The notes under the pieces: model-generated
What the model saw: only the letters and a program-made list of their open reading frames with translations
What the model was told of the DNA's origin: nothing
The model's database searches: none
Part shown: piece after piece, positions 49,488 to 64,000 of the stretch
Numbering within the stretch: position 1 is the first letter of the stretch
How the letters are laid out: each line of letters opens with the position of its first letter
Origin: Diphasiastrum complanatum
Taxonomy: Eukaryota; Streptophyta; Lycopodiopsida; Lycopodiales; Lycopodiaceae
Direction of reading: 5' to 3'
Assembly (NCBI GenBank): GCA_029204225.1
Contig: CM055098.1
Span: forward strand, 51,529,312 to 51,593,311
DNA: 64,000 nucleotides
Program-made: the position numbers and the translations under genes

Positions 49488-51390
49488 TGGATTGACCAGC
49501 TCATGGGTATACATAGAGGCCTCCTCTACGAGCTCCATAGCATGTGTTTATGTACTGAAATGATGTTGCTCTTTGAAATTAAGATTCTACTACTTGCATT
49601 TCCTTCCATGCTCCATCTTCATGCATTTAGTTTGGGTACTGATGTATGAATGTGATTGTTATAATTGATTCTTCTTTTAAGATTTGGTTTGGGATTAGTA
49701 TTAGGTAGATTTGTAGGGCTTGGAGGCTGATCCACCATTCCATTTAGTTCCGATGCTTCCCTGTTCTTGGCACCGTGAAGAGTTCTTACTACAAGTGTTG
49801 ATTGATAGTTGTAATAAGCACTCTGTAGGATTCCCATTTGCTTTGTGATTAGCATCAAGTAGATGTGCAGGGCTTGGAAGCTGATCCACAATTCCACTCA
49901 GTTCCGATGCTTCCTTGTTCTTGGCTCCCTGAGGAGTTCTTATTACAACTGTTGAGTGACAGTCGTAATAAGCACTTTGTAGGATCTGTGATTTTATTTT
50001 AGATGTTGTGTTGTTGATCTGTGATTCCAGTAGGATTAGATTAAATTATGTTCCCTGTTTTTGATTAGATTAGATTAGGAATAATCTACATTCTGTAAGA
50101 AACAAAGAAAGAACTAAAACAGTTTGTAGAGCGTAGATGAATAAAACCTGATAGATCTTATATCCAAGATGAGCTACCATTGTCAGTAAAGGACCGAAAT
50201 CAGGTTGTAGGTGTGCCATACTGATAGGCACGGGACACACTACCATTGTACTGCAGAGAGATCCGAGTAGATGCCATTCGTGGTTGAGTCCATTGCCAAG
50301 CATAATCTGTGTCAAACATAATGTCTACAGACAAGGATGTTGTCTGATCCTCTTCGATATAACTGGACGACAATTAGCTGGTAAGGTTTGGCTCTAAATA
50401 TCAACTTTTGTTGTTCCACCTTCGGTAAAGACTTGTCTGGTTGGCCCCACATTAAATATTCGACTATATCTGGGGCCCATTCTGGTACTGTATCAATGTA
50501 AAAGAAGACAACATCAATTAGCTCATCATCAGGTTGGATTTTGGTTCTATTCCCTTTGATTCATGACACATGGTCTATAATGTAATGTTGCTTTCCCTTG
50601 CGTACCACTATCTTGAAATCAAACTCCAACAACAGAAGTAACTATTATGTGATCCATGTTGTGTTGCAAGTTTTGTTTAAAAAGTATACCAAGGGTTGAT
50701 GGTCTGTATAAAACACAAAAGGGGTGGCCATCAAATAATGTAAAATTTTTTGACTACAAAATCATTGCCAATGCTTCTCGCTCTGTGGTTGAATAGCTCA
50801 TTTATGCTTCACTAAGTTGTCGGCTGGCAAATCGGACTGGAAAATTCTTTTTGCACTCTTCTGGTTGAAGTCAAGATGGATCCAACTGCATACTTCGATG
50901 CATATCTATGCACATGAAATTCGATGGTCAAATTGGGCGGTCATAAGATTAGTGTTGAGACCAATGCATCTTTTCGCTTTTGGAAAGCCTGTAAGGCTTC
51001 CTCCATCCAATATGGTTAATTGTGAGCTTGTAGATTGGCCTTGCTAACTCCACAAAATCTAGAATGAAGATCCGATAGTAGTTAGCATGGCCCATGAAAA
51101 TGTAGACCTTGTGAATCGTCCTTGGTGGTGGAAGATCAACAATGACCCTTATCTTTGATAAATCAGTGGTGATTCTATGTCTTGATGCAATGTGACCCAA
51201 AATGAGGCCATGTGTCACCTAGAATTGACACTTTTCTCGGTTCAAGGATATAAGATACTTGCGACATTGAACTACCACCTTCTCCAAATGAGATAAGTGC
51301 TCATTGTTAGGTACGTGCATGCACAAATCATCCAAGAAGATCTCCATAAAATTTTGAAGGTATTCTATGAATGTCGCTTGCATAACTCTC
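49488..51390 (-). repeat. 1.9-kb gypsy pol segment, left copy
   Basis: Direct repeat of 54,076-55,978 (about 1,903 bp each). On the minus strand: RT end with FMGHANYYRIFILDFVELAR and WRKPYRLSKS (51,218-50,949), RNase H (50,810-50,580), then IKGNRTKIQPDDELIDVVFF, EWAPDIVEYLMWGQPDKSLP and LYRRGSDNIL (50,560-50,330), the RNase H-integrase linker; the integrase zinc finger is lost in stops. 49,488-50,000 is non-coding. Confidence 0.85.
49692..50000. repeat. 154-bp tandem duplication
   Basis: Two units, period 154 bp (GGGCTTGGAGG at 49,716 and GGGCTTGGAAG at 49,870), each containing CTGATCCAC(C/A)ATTCCA and GATGCTTCC(C/T)TGTTCTTGGC. The same pair is present in the right copy (about 54,280-54,585). 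Confidence 0.85.
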
Positions 51391-51870
51391 CTTTTCTAGA
51401 ACTTTCAATTGAAGCCAATCTATGTCAAATTCTAGAAAAGATTTACATAGATGCTCTATATACGCTAAAAACTCTCAAAGGTTTCACTTGGAGGACAGAT
51501 CCAAGGATTTTTTTCTAGCAAATTGATGCTTCTAAACTTGACCCTATCACTCTTGAACAAATCTAGAGTGATGGTACAATGGATTTGAACCTCTCACCTT
51601 GCATATCACTCAATCAATGTTTTTTAGCAAAATCTCTCTCAACTTCAAAATACACTCAGAAAATCAGAGAAGATCAATTAATGCACCTATTTCAAGCTTC
51701 AATTTTAATTTTTTGGCTGATCTAATTTAAGAATTAATCAAGGGATTAGATTCACTATAGAAAATGCTTGATTTTGCACCAAAAATTACTCAAATTCGGT
51801 ATGTGAGTCAAATTATACAAAATTTTGAAATTTCTCAGTCAAAACTGGAGCTGTATGCCCTCACACGTGC

Positions 51871-51874
<4 letters not shown>
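51391..51874. other. unassigned spacer after truncated gypsy
   Basis: The gypsy match ends abruptly at 51,390 (CATAACTCTC). What follows is AT-rich with no domain recognised. Confidence 0.5.
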
Positions 51875-52960
<1,086 letters not shown>

Positions 52961-53654
52961 TGTATGTTTGAATTTGCTTATAATAATGGTTCAATTGTGT
53001 AATATAATGTTATTTTTTAATTGCTTGTGCATGTGACAAAAATATTAAAAAAAAAGAGAGCAAGCGTTTAAAGAGCGAACAATTGCACGTTTGCACTTAA
53101 GCTTCAAGTGAGTTTACTGGTGAGTTTGTGTTGTTTCAATTTGTTTTATTGTTAGAATACGTTATCTAACATAGTAAGAAATTAAATGTAATTCATAATA
53201 TTCATTTTGTTCAAAGCAATATCGTATTTTATTGCATACACTAGCAATTAATTAATATGCAAAGGTGAAATGTAGATAATTAAAAACCCCAATCCTAGGA
53301 AGGTGTGTAGCCCTTACTTTTCTCCCGTTAAAGGCGAGGTTCTAATCTTTCCAACTTGCATGGAAAAACCTACATGCCGCAGGGAGGGAATATGTGGTGA
53401 CATTCTGAAATAGGACATAACCGCAAGGTTCGGGTATTATAATTATCACATTCAACTCTATCTATAAAAATATACATAAAAAATATTGCGATGAATATAA
53501 AAAAAAAAGATAGATAATCATAGATCATTCTCATCATTTACATCATTTTCGTCATCACACAAGTCTTGACACTCATCTGAATCTAGGTCTAGGTATAATC
53601 GTAAATTTTCGATCGTGTCTCTTTCATAATGTGAGTTACCCTTAACACGTTCAT
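52961..53654. other. unassigned sequence
   Basis: AT-rich. 53,280-53,430 is a more GC-balanced stretch with no identifiable motif; it does not fold as a tRNA by eye. The minus-strand ORF at 53,724-53,518 is antisense to the CACTA exon. Confidence 0.4.
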
Positions 53655-54075
53655 CTTCATCTTCTTTCATTATGAAAGTTTTGAAGGGCTTTGTGAGACA
53701 AAAGGCAAGGCCAGAAGGTAGCATTGCAGAAAGTTGGCTTGTATAGGAATCTTTGTTTTATATCACTGAAATAATCTCACAATTGCATCCTGCAAGTCCA
53801 AAAATGTGGTGTGAAGAAGAAGATGAACATGTTAAGGGTGAAGTACCACAAGGAAATGGTGTGCAAAAAAGACTTTCACCTCAAATTAAAGAGAAAATTG
53901 ACACATTTATATTATATAATTGTGCACAAATAAAAAAGTGGATTTCAAGGTATGAAAAAGCCAAAAAAGAAAGAGACATAACATTGAAACGAAGAAGAAA
54001 TATCAATTGAAGAAGAAGAAGGGCGTTGGAGAACGACGAACCTTTGGAGCGTTTACCTTCAAAATGCTCTCGTGA
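53655..54075 (+). pseudogene. CACTA DUF4218 C-terminal exon, displaced
   Basis: The plus strand encodes MKVLKGFVRQKARPEGSIAE, YITEIISQLHPASPKMW and KEKIDTFILYNCAQIKKWIS, the end of the DUF4218 domain of CACTA TnpD genes (KVLKGYVRN..RPEGSIAE pattern). A TAG interrupts at about 53,729. Probably the 3' part of the gene at 47,512-49,487, now 4.2 kb away and beyond a gypsy insertion; however a DUF4216-like piece precedes the break, so order is not simply collinear. Confidence 0.75.
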
Positions 54076-55978
54076 AGGATTGACCAGCTCATGGGTATAC
54101 ATAGAGGCCTCCTCTACAAGTTCCATAGCATGTGTTTATGTACTGAAATGATGTTGCTCTTTGAATTTAAGATTCTACTACTTAAATTTTCTTCTATGCT
54201 GCATCTTCATGCATTTAGTTTGGGTACAGATGTATGAATGTGATTGTTATAATTGATTCTTCTTTTAAGGTTTGGTTTGGGATTAGTATTAGGTAGATGT
54301 GCAAGGCTTGGAGGCTGATCCACCATTCCATTCAGTTTTGATGCTTCCCTGTTCTTGGCTCCGTGAGGAGTTCTTATAAAAAGTGTTGATTGATAGTTGT
54401 AATAAGCACTCTGTAGGATTCCCACTTGCTTTGTGATTAGCATCAGGTAGATGTGCAGGGCTTGGAAGCTGATCCACCATTCCACTCAGTTTCGATGCTT
54501 CCTTATTCTTGGCTCCCTGAGGAGTTCTTATTACAATTGTTGAGTGACAGTCGTAATAAGCATTTTGTAGGATCTGTGATTTCAGTTTAGATGTTGTGTT
54601 GTAGATCTATGATTCCAGTAGGATTAGATTTAATTATGTTCCTTGTTTTTTATTAGATTAGATTAGGAATAATCTACATTATGTAGAAACAAAGAAAGAA
54701 CTGAAACAGTCTGTAGAGCATAGATGAATAAGTCTTGATAGATCTTATATCCAAGATGAGCTACCATTGCCTAATAAAGGATCGAAATCAGGTTGTAGGT
54801 GTGCCATACTGATAGGCACGGGACACACTACCATTGTACTGCAGAGAGATCCGAGTAGATGCCATTCGTGGTTGAGTCCATTGCCAAGTATAATCTGTGT
54901 CAAACAGAATCTTTGCAGACAAGGATGTTGTCTGATCCTCTTCGATATAACTAGACGACAATCAGCTGGTAAGGTTTGGCTCTAAATATCAACTTTTGTT
55001 GTTCCACCTTCGGTAAAGACTTCTCTGGTTGGCCCCACATTAAATATTCGACTATATCGGGGGCCCATTCTGGTACTGTATCAATGTAAAAGAAGACAAC
55101 ATCAATTAGCTCATCATCAGGTTGAATTTTGGTTCTATTCCCTTTGATTCACGACACATGGTCTATTATGTAATGCTGCTTTCCCTTGCGTACCACTATC
55201 CTGAAATCAAACTCCAACAACAGAAGTAACTATTATGTGATCCATGTTGTGTTGCAAGTTTTGCTTAAAAAGTATACCAAGGGTTGATGGTCTGTATAAA
55301 ACACAAAATGGGTGGCCATCAAATAATGCAAAATTTCTTGACTACAAAAATCATTGCCAATGCTTCTCGCTATGTGGTTGAATAGTTCATTTCTGCTTCA
55401 TAAGTTGTCGGCTTGCAAATCGGACTGAAAAATTCCTTTTGCACTCTCCTGGTTGAAGTCAAGATGGATCCAACTGCATACTTTGATGCATATCTATGCA
55501 CATAAAATTCGATGGTCAAAATGGGCGGTCATAAGATTGTTGTTGAGACCAATGCATCTAATAGCTTTTGGAAAGCCTGTAAGGCTTCCTCCATCCAATG
55601 TGATTAATTGTGAGCTTGTAGATTGGCCTTGCTAACTCCACAAAATCTAGAATGAAGATCCGATAGTAGTTAGCATGGCCCATGAAAATGTAGACCTTGT
55701 GAATCGTCCTTGGTGGTGGAAGATCAACAATGACCCTTATCTTTGATAAATCAGTGGTGATTCTATGTCTTGATGCAATGTGACCCAAAATGAGGCCATG
55801 TGTCACCTAGAATTGACACTTTGCTCGGTTCAAGGATATATGATACTTGCGACATTGAACTACCACCTTCTCCAAATGAGATAAGTGCTCATTGTTAGGC
55901 ACGTGCATGCACAAATCATCCAAGAAGATCTCCATAAAATTTTGTAGGTATTCTATGAATGTCGCTTGCATAACTCTC
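54076..55978 (-). repeat. 1.9-kb gypsy pol segment, right copy
   Basis: Near-identical direct repeat of 49,488-51,390, starting at the same base (GATTGACCAGCTCATGGG). Same domain content: RT C-terminus (55,806-55,558), RNase H (about 55,400-55,160) and linker (about 55,150-54,900). It continues into more RT sequence to the right, unlike the left copy. Confidence 0.88.
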
Positions 55979-56235
55979 TGGTAGGTACTGGAGGCATTGC
56001 AAAGTCCGAATGGCATCACCTTATAGGCATAAGTTTCTCATTCAGTGGCAAATGTTGTCTTGTATTGATCCAGTAGCAATCTTCATTTGATTGTAGCCAC
56101 TGAAGCTGTCTAGGGAACGATAGGCTTCTGCTCCTGCTACTCAATCTAGGACACTCTTTGTGAAGGGTAGTGGAAAGTGATCCTTCTTTGTAACCGCACA
56201 TATTCGGATTTTGTCATTCTTCTTGGGTACTATTT
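55807..56235 (-). pseudogene. Ty3-gypsy RT core
   Basis: The minus strand, 56,019-55,807, encodes MMPFGLCNASSTYQRVMQAT and FMEIFLDDLCMHVPNNEHLS (FLDD catalytic pair) through SLNRAKCQF. 56,235-56,020 is frameshifted and starts with VPKKNDKIRIC, the first RT block, joined directly to a KKDHFPLPF-type sequence with a few residues missing. Cut at 56,235. Confidence 0.85.
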
Positions 56236-56415
56236 GTTGGGAAAAAAAAATGAGAGAGAGATTCTCTCGGTGCGTGCACTGTTGGTCACAATAGGTGAAC
56301 ACAATAATAAAATTTGAGCTTAATGCGCGGTGGTAGTGGAAACAATGAGCAGAGAATCAGACAAGTCAATCAAAAGGTCAGACAAAAAGCGGGAAGCATT
56401 GCAATATTGATAAAA
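56236..56415. other. short unassigned spacer
   Basis: Between the gypsy RT and the inverted 2.3-kb segment. Starts with an A-run and a GAGAGAGAT stretch. No feature recognised. Confidence 0.5.
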
Positions 56416-58712
56416 CCTGAATGCAAAATCAGATAGTAATTTTTTCAGATTGAATGTAACAAAATACAAGTCAGTGACGCAGGTGAGCACAAGACAATTG
56501 TAGGCGAAACCGCATGCTCACAAAGCTAACTACAAACTGTAAAAGCTATGAGCTTATTACTGATAATCCATCTAAAGATAGAATCGATGCATGAAAGCAT
56601 CTACAATGTCTGTCTTGTTGGATGACATGGATTATAGATTACAATGATCTATATACAATTCTACATTTGTGTAGATGAAAAGCGTGGAGCCATTATGCTA
56701 TCTGCTAGAGATTGTGGGCGGCTGCTATCATTGTCAATTTTGTTTGTACAGTTTAGGAACGAGCGTGACATCTGACATTTGCTTATCAAGGAAACGCAAC
56801 TTCTACCTACTTTCTCCAAATGTCAATTTCTCAACTAGATATGTACAAAACTACTCGCATGTGTCCATTACTATATTTGCATGCCTTGCATGTCACAATG
56901 GAAAATTAGGACACAATGCATTTATGATGGCTCGAGTTCCTACAAGGTCATTTTAGACCATTTCTATGTGTAAATCTACATGCATGTCAATCTAGACATT
57001 GTGAACATTGTTGCATGTCATACTAGACCAACTAGACTTTATGCATGTCAATGGGACTTGATCTACCTAGCTCAAACTCGCCCTATTCTACAAGGATATG
57101 TGCTCAATTCACACACATGGAATATGTACAATCCATTTACATGGGTAGGACCCCCAAAATCAACATATGCAAGATAGATATATTTGACAATTCTTCACAC
57201 TCCTCCTTAAAATATATCTATCTAGTGTTGATGAAGATCCTTTGCGTGTGGATTCTTTGTTTTGTATTTGAAGTGAAGATGATCAGAGAATCCATCATAA
57301 CAGCACCCTTACCAAATCCATGATAAGACCTCTTTGATAGAAATCTTTTCCAAATGCCTTTGAAAAATATTCCACCAATCTGTTACTATGTCGATATGCT
57401 TCCTCCATGCTTGATACTGATCTCAGATCTGAGAAGTCCAAGTGCATGAAGATGGCTGCATAAGAATCTGAAAAATCCGAGGCCTCCATGCTTCATCATG
57501 ATCACAAAGATCATATAGATCAAGATTATACCATGAGAAATATTCAAGATTAAGTACATTAGCTTTATTAGTTCAAACACTATGAACTCTATCCAAAATG
57601 GATCTAATCTTGAAACCATACTCTAACTTGATCTCATTGAGGCCAAATACTTTCTTAAGGATGTAAGTGTCCTCATTGGATGTTTCACTTACTCTCAAAA
57701 GAAGTCCACAATATGCCTCAAAACATGAAAAAACTCATTTTTTCAAACTATGAGTACTAAACTCATTCTTGCTCTTACTCAATGTAAGAGAACACAAATG
57801 ATGATACAATATCTTGCTTTCTTGACGTTTTGAAAACATATCTAAGTCACGAATGACTAGAATTAATTCCAAACTAAAGACAACATTCAAAACTAGAATG
57901 GTCTTACTTAATCTTTGGGATAAGCAAGTCTCTAAGCAAGATACAACATCAACCAAAGAAAGAGAATCATAGGTGAGTACAATAGAATGAATACCACCTT
58001 CACTTATCCTTTCTTTTCCATGAAATAAGAACCACAAGGACTCGGCCTTGTACAATGAGAATATGCATGTTGAGGATACTCCTCCTCAAACCTCGACCCC
58101 CATCATAAGTTGGCTTTTCTCCATAGAATGAACTTTTGATGCAATTAGAGACATTGTGCTCTCGGCCCCGTCCAAGATTGAAAAAAGATCTTCATAATCA
58201 ATAACATCTCCATGCTCAAACACCTTCGAGATATAGAGTATAAAGGCTATGTAGCATTCCTTGGTGGATAAGCATCCAACCATGATCCATAGACTTCAAT
58301 GTCCTTGCTTCCTTGCTTCCAAGAAAACACATGCAAAGCAATAATCTTCAAGAACACTAAGGTACGCAACCTTAGGCTTATAATTGAACAAGACTCCATA
58401 TAATGTACTCCTTTCAATAGCTCCATAACTCCAAAAAGCTTTGCATAATGGAAAATACACATGCACCATAAAACTTGAATAAACAAGACATAGCCATTGG
58501 TTACTTGTGAAACCATCATTAATATTAGAAAAGCAAGAGGCATCTCTCTTGCTTATAGATGAAAAAAGGTGAACATCCGAGTGTTCCAACTCCAAAGGAT
58601 GTTTTGTCTTGGTAGAAGACATCAAATATAGATCCACATGTGATTTTTTCATAGAACAAGCCACTCTTGGCTTGATCTCTTTGAACATAATAGACAAATT
58701 TGAAATTGGAAA
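56416..58712 (-). repeat. 2.3-kb segment, inverted partner of 10,256-12,552
   Basis: Reverse complement of 10,256-12,552 with high identity over 2,297 bp. Contains the same degenerate copia integrase (KTKHPLELEHSDVHLFSS on the minus strand, about 58,620-58,565) and LTR-like tail. It lies 44 kb from its partner. Confidence 0.93.
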
Positions 58713-58734
58713 CATGCAACTTCCTATGCCATAA

Positions 58735-58951
58735 CTTCTACCTACTTTTTCCAAAGAAGAAGATACTGAAGACAGTCTTCATGCCCACAGAGCAAATGAC
58801 AGCTGATATCTTTACAAAGCCACTAAGTAAAGCTTTGTTCGAGAAGCAGCGAAGAAGATTGGTATTAGTCCAACTGCCACTTTGCGATGGAGATGTAGAA
58901 CAACTGATCAGACAGATCTTGATCTACCAACACAACACGCAATTTACTTGA
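58735..58951 (+). pseudogene. copia RNase H C-terminus
   Basis: The plus strand encodes PTEQMTADIFTKPLSKALFE and a KQRRRLVLVQL tail, the last conserved block of copia RNase H (ADIFTKPL). The frame ends at TGA 58,949. It runs the opposite way to the adjoining copia segment at 56,416-58,712, so it is a separate element. Confidence 0.85.
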
Positions 58952-59765
58952 CAAAGGATGAGAAAGAAACAAACGCGAACTCAAAACATTTCTGTTCGTG
59001 ACCAACTCAAAAAAAATTCGCGAAGGATTCCCGAAATTTGTCTTGCAGTCAAGTCGAAAGATTTGCAAAATGGTTTCCTGTAGAAGCTCGTGGCTTTCTT
59101 GTTGAAGCTCAAAAGATTCACGAACAAAATCTTGTCGCGAAATTTTTTATTTCTAGTTCAAGTCTTAGATGTCGCGAAATTGTTGTGAACAATTCGTGAA
59201 ATCTTTTGGACTGTTCTTCAAGCTCACCTGTCGCGAGACTATCTCGAACAATTTGCAAAATATTTTAGATTTCTTCTTCAAACTCAAGAATTGTCATCTA
59301 TTGTGAACAATTCACAACAGACGAAAATATCGCGAAGAGACAAGTGTTGCGAACATGCGAAACAGGAAACTGAGACAAAGAGATGAACTGTCGTGAATTA
59401 TTCGCAAACAGATTTTATTCGAGCCTGGAAACATAGTGTCTATTTGAATATCAACCATTGTAAACGGTTGGATATCTACTCTAACAATATTAAAAGGCCA
59501 AAAGACTTATAAATAAAAGGCCAAAAGACCTGTCCTATAGCAATATAAATACATATGCACTACTCGTATTAACTCACTCACTCAATCAAAGACACAACAG
59601 CGAGCTAAGACAACAAGAGATGTATATTTATGAATCAGATTCAGACTTATAAAAATTCGTTATTGATCAAAGGTTTCTTATTGTCTAAATTGTCTTAAGT
59701 TGTCTGTTACTTCCGCATATAATTTTCGCACTCATATTCAATCAGAACAAATATTGTTCTTTTTG
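58952..59765 (+). repeat. probable copia 3' LTR region
   Basis: Follows the RNase H stop. Features typical of an LTR: TATA-like CTTATAAATAAAAGG (about 59,506), CAATATAAATACAT (about 59,541), and an AC-rich downstream leader. Short repeats of CGCGA/TTCGCGA motifs (58,970-59,340). The part from 59,228 is duplicated at 37,041. Exact LTR ends could not be fixed. Confidence 0.5.
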
Positions 59766-60815
59766 TACATGGATTAGATAAAATCGTGATTGAAGACACT
59801 GATATTAGTTTGATTTACCCAAACTTGCATCATGTTCTTTGTGGAAGAATAATTACTATTTTTCCTACATTTAAATTAATTTTATATGGAAATAGCCTAA
59901 AATATATCATGAAAATTGTTGAGTTAGCCCAATTTCATGTGGTAAAAACTCACAAATGTGGAAAAAAATCAGCTAACATTTTGGCAACTTTCACCGAGGG
60001 TGTGGTCCCCACATAACGGACTCAAAGTAATCGAAATTTTTAGTTATAGTGAAACTCATATCCATAGTCAATAGGAACAAAGTAATCATTTGTATGGTCA
60101 ATGACTTGTCGTTATGCCAACTAGCTATGTATCTGGTGAGGGTACAGTCTTATGGTGGCATTAGGATTTGCTCGAGTTGATTCTCAGTCACTCATTTATG
60201 TCAGCTTTACATGCTTGTAACTGTCTGATAGGATGTCAGCCTAGCTAGATGGAGAATGTAAGTCTCATGGTGGCAGTAGAATTTCCTCAGTTTGAGCCAT
60301 GACACTCATGTGGTCCACTTGTGTGAAAGTCATATACGAGACAACTCCATTAGTCGAGAGTGTGGAAGATTTTCTCGTGAGCATCGTGTGTCCATGATAC
60401 TTTGGCAGTTCGTATTTCTTTACTCCTATCACATTTGAGCTAAAATGAGAAAGTTAGAAATCAGAGTTAACTTAATATACATTTTATAAGCTTCAAATGT
60501 GATATTGTTTAGTGTACAGTTAATTAGATTTCCTATATTGTTTGGTTGTGATCGGAATGTGATTTGCCATCGACATATCAATCGGGCAATCGTCTCATAG
60601 CCAACTGCTTGGATTAGCCGAGTAACCACATGTATGAAAAATTAGATTGTATAATGCTATTTAAAAAACTTGCTATACTCGGGGGCATGTCTCGAGTTTG
60701 TCGGTCAAATTTGGGACCTTAATTTGGCAGTCGAATTTGGGATTACCTATTGATATTTGGTTTTGACCTATTGATATTTGGCATTCCTGGTTATTACGTA
60801 TAGCTTGGTTTTCCT

Positions 60816-61394
60816 TTGGACCTGTTGATTGGTGCTGGTTTTTTCATATTACTGATTGCCTATGGTGCGACGGATATCTCTATGATTATGCATGTGGCTC
60901 TCTATTTGTTCCTTGGATTGTTGCTCATTGTCAGGCTTGGCACTGTCCTGATGGCTTGGGTTATTGCCTCCGTTCTAGCTACTGTTTGTCCTGGTGATCT
61001 TCAGGTTTCCTTCCATTTTGGGTTGCTCCATATCGCTTGGTCTCCGATGTTGAGTTGCCCCTTCTCCTCTCTTGGATAGTTTTTGGGAGTGTTGTCGCCA
61101 TATACTCCAGTGTTGCTCATATGTGCTTTGATACTCATTCCCAGCTACATGTGGATATTGTTTTGATGCTTGCTACTGATGTTGCGGATCCTGTTCCTCG
61201 TTCCAGTGCATTTCTTGTATTTCTCACTTCTGCGCCTGGTGTGTACTTTGGGACTACACTTGCTGCCAATTCTGATGGGTCATCTGATTCTCCATCTGTT
61301 TTTGGTGTATCCTATGATGGATTGGTATCTCCATTTGAGGTCTTTCTGGATGAGTTTTTCGGCTAAATTTTTATACTTGGGGCCTCTGCATTGA
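60816..61394 (+). pseudogene. unrecognised open frames in segment G, copy 3
   Basis: Same two overlapping frames as 38,606-39,156: a hydrophobic one (60,816-61,079) and a Ser/Asp-rich one (61,037-61,366, ending VFLDEFFG). Conserved between copies 2 and 3 but only as much as the flanking DNA, so no sign of selection. No function assigned. Confidence 0.35.
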
Positions 61395-61887
61395 TTTCTT
61401 GGACCTTTTCATCTTTGAAAATCAAATGAGGTAATTTATTAGAGCTTGTTGGCTAGCAATGGATCACTCTCATTCATTCACACAGAACATGCATTCAATA
61501 GATGGGAAAATGAGGTAGCTAGCTAGCGACAAACCAATCTCACTCAACTTTGGATTGATACTCATAATGGTAGAAATAGAGCTTGCTGTACTTTTGTTTC
61601 ATATTGATCATTTTGATCAGATTCTACGTCTTTGATTGACATTCTCATGATATCGTCACCTTTGAATGAACGTCCTGGGTATATGGTATGTAGGACTTTT
61701 CACACTTGCCTTTCCCTCAACCACAAATCTCCCTCTCACCACCAACATCATGTGCCACACCTATTTTTTGACTCGTCTCATATTCACCCTCACTCACATG
61801 CCTATTTGTAAGCTGGAATCACAGCCTCTGCACATAACATCTCACACTCTGTCAAATCAGATGATATACATATAACTGGGAGACGTG

Positions 61888-62948
<1,061 letters not shown>

Positions 62949-62956
<8 letters not shown>

Positions 62957-63250
62957 TTTCTTCCTCCATTGAGAGCATTGCTTTGTGTATTGTCTTCAAG
63001 CTTTTGTGTATGATCTTAAGAGGTTTCCAAAAGTGGTAGGCTGCTGTTGGGAGTCCTGTTTGCTGCCATTAGTACCTTTTATTAGTTTCTTTTGTCTCTT
63101 GAATGCTTTGTCAAGTTCATGTGTATCAAATGAAGCATTATGATGCTTTGCCATTTCTAGCTTTTGTAGCTTGTTGTGCAAAGATCTTAGCCAAGTAATT
63201 TGGGAGTTTGGATCCATTCAAGGTCCACTTTTTTAACATGGTATCAGATC
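62949..63250 (+). repeat. 290-bp LTR and primer site, copy 3
   Basis: LTR 62,949-63,238 (TGTCATAG ... TTTTTTAACA), primer site 63,239-63,250 reading TGGTATCAGATC (one change from TGGTATCAGAGC). Confidence 0.8.
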
Positions 63251-64000
63251 TAGTTGGTTGTTATTTTTAGTAAGATTTCCATTTATGGTGATATTTGGAT
63301 ATTTGATCAAGTTCTAGCATGATTATGCATTGCACTGTTGATCAAATCTTACTAACCTTTGTTTTAGTTGAAATTGTGGATCAGAAGCATATTTCAGGTC
63401 TATTGAAGATCAGAGGCTGAGAAGAAGCTATTTTGGATCAGATCATAAAACCTAATCATTTGTTGATTGTGAGGCTTGTGCATACTCAATACTAACAATG
63501 TTCTGTTCAATGTATTGTTGACAATCTCCACTTCTGTGGATGAACACTCTCCTTTGTGGATGGACACTCTCCTTAAGTGGATGAACCTTCTCCTTAAGTG
63601 GATGAAAAATACTCTTTGAGTGATTTTGTATTTTTCCAAAAGGTTGAGCAAAGCTCCCACTTGGATGAAAGATCCCATTTCGAATGAACAGATTGTCAAC
63701 AATTTTTTGCATAAATTTTGGTGTACTTTGTTAAGCATGTAAGTAAGTCTCCTTATGTAGTTTGATTGGAGCATTTGTTGGAAGGTTTTAACCATTATGC
63801 AAATGTGTTTTCAGGTTCTTAACAGGTTGAGGAACATTCTCATGTGAAGTGATCTTAGATCTACATCTAAACACCAAGATTTGACAAGCTAGTGAAGCTA
63901 GTCTTGTGATTTACTAAGTGTGCTCTTTCATTCACCTCTAAAGCTTGTATTTATCATTTGTTGGAGTTTATAAACTTTTAGAAGTGTGGTTTACATGTGG
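63251..64000 (+). repeat. internal/leader sequence of small LTR element, copy 3
   Basis: Reverse-orientation copy of 18,164-19,230, cut by the window end. Includes the GTGGATGAACACTCTCC-type tandem units at 63,535-63,610. Minus-strand ORFs here are the same non-credible frames as in copies 1 and 2. Confidence 0.75.

Noticed and set aside
53280-53430. Possible structural RNA gene in a GC-balanced patch
   Set aside because: No tRNA cloverleaf, box motifs or rRNA similarity could be seen.

Overview
This window is nuclear DNA from a land plant, most likely a seed plant. The evidence is spliced genes with canonical GT-AG introns, Ty1-copia and Ty3-gypsy retrotransposons primed by initiator tRNA-Met (TGGTATCA-type primer sites), CACTA (En/Spm) transposons of the plant Tnp2/DUF4218 type, and many long (GA)n tracts. 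The species cannot be named from the sequence. Nearly all of the window is transposable-element (TE) sequence at various stages of decay. One ordinary host gene is visible: a four-exon minus-strand gene (25,453-30,663) for a zinc-knuckle plus KH-domain RNA-binding protein of 464 residues.

Layout: 1-4,711 is a minus-strand copia element cut by the window edge, with a 660-bp LTR at 4,052-4,711. 4,828-10,090 holds decayed minus-strand gypsy pieces (RNase H, gag-like, integrase, RT) and an unrecognised ORF cluster. 10,256-12,552 is a degenerate copia segment whose near-identical inverted copy lies at 56,416-58,712. 12,866-18,000 is a CACTA element with divergent TnpA-like (-) and TnpD/Tnp2 (+) genes, running into a gypsy RT fragment, a 290-bp LTR with primer site, and a retropepsin gene (18,004-20,146). 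20,147-24,470 contains another minus-strand gypsy (protease, gag, primer site, LTR). After the host gene come gypsy and copia fragments with a dispersed repeat family (30,971-37,038).

The second half is largely a rearranged copy of the first. 37,041-47,044 repeats the CACTA/LTR/retropepsin unit, but its central 3.7 kb (40,127-43,846) is inverted relative to its flanks. 47,045-49,487 is a copia remnant and a second, more divergent CACTA transposase. 49,488-56,235 contains two 1.9-kb direct copies of a gypsy pol segment around a GA-rich satellite-like array and the displaced 3' part of the second CACTA gene. 58,735-64,000 is a copia 3' end followed by a third copy of the LTR/retropepsin unit.

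No TE gene looks intact: each has stops, frameshifts or missing parts. The same frameshift and nonsense codon occur in both copies of the first CACTA transposase, so that element was already dead when it was copied. The main interest is structural: a composite unit of CACTA, gypsy and small-LTR sequence present three times, an internal inversion with short deletions and microhomology at its joins, and transposase-RT and transposase-protease fusion reading frames. I found no convincing new biological system.
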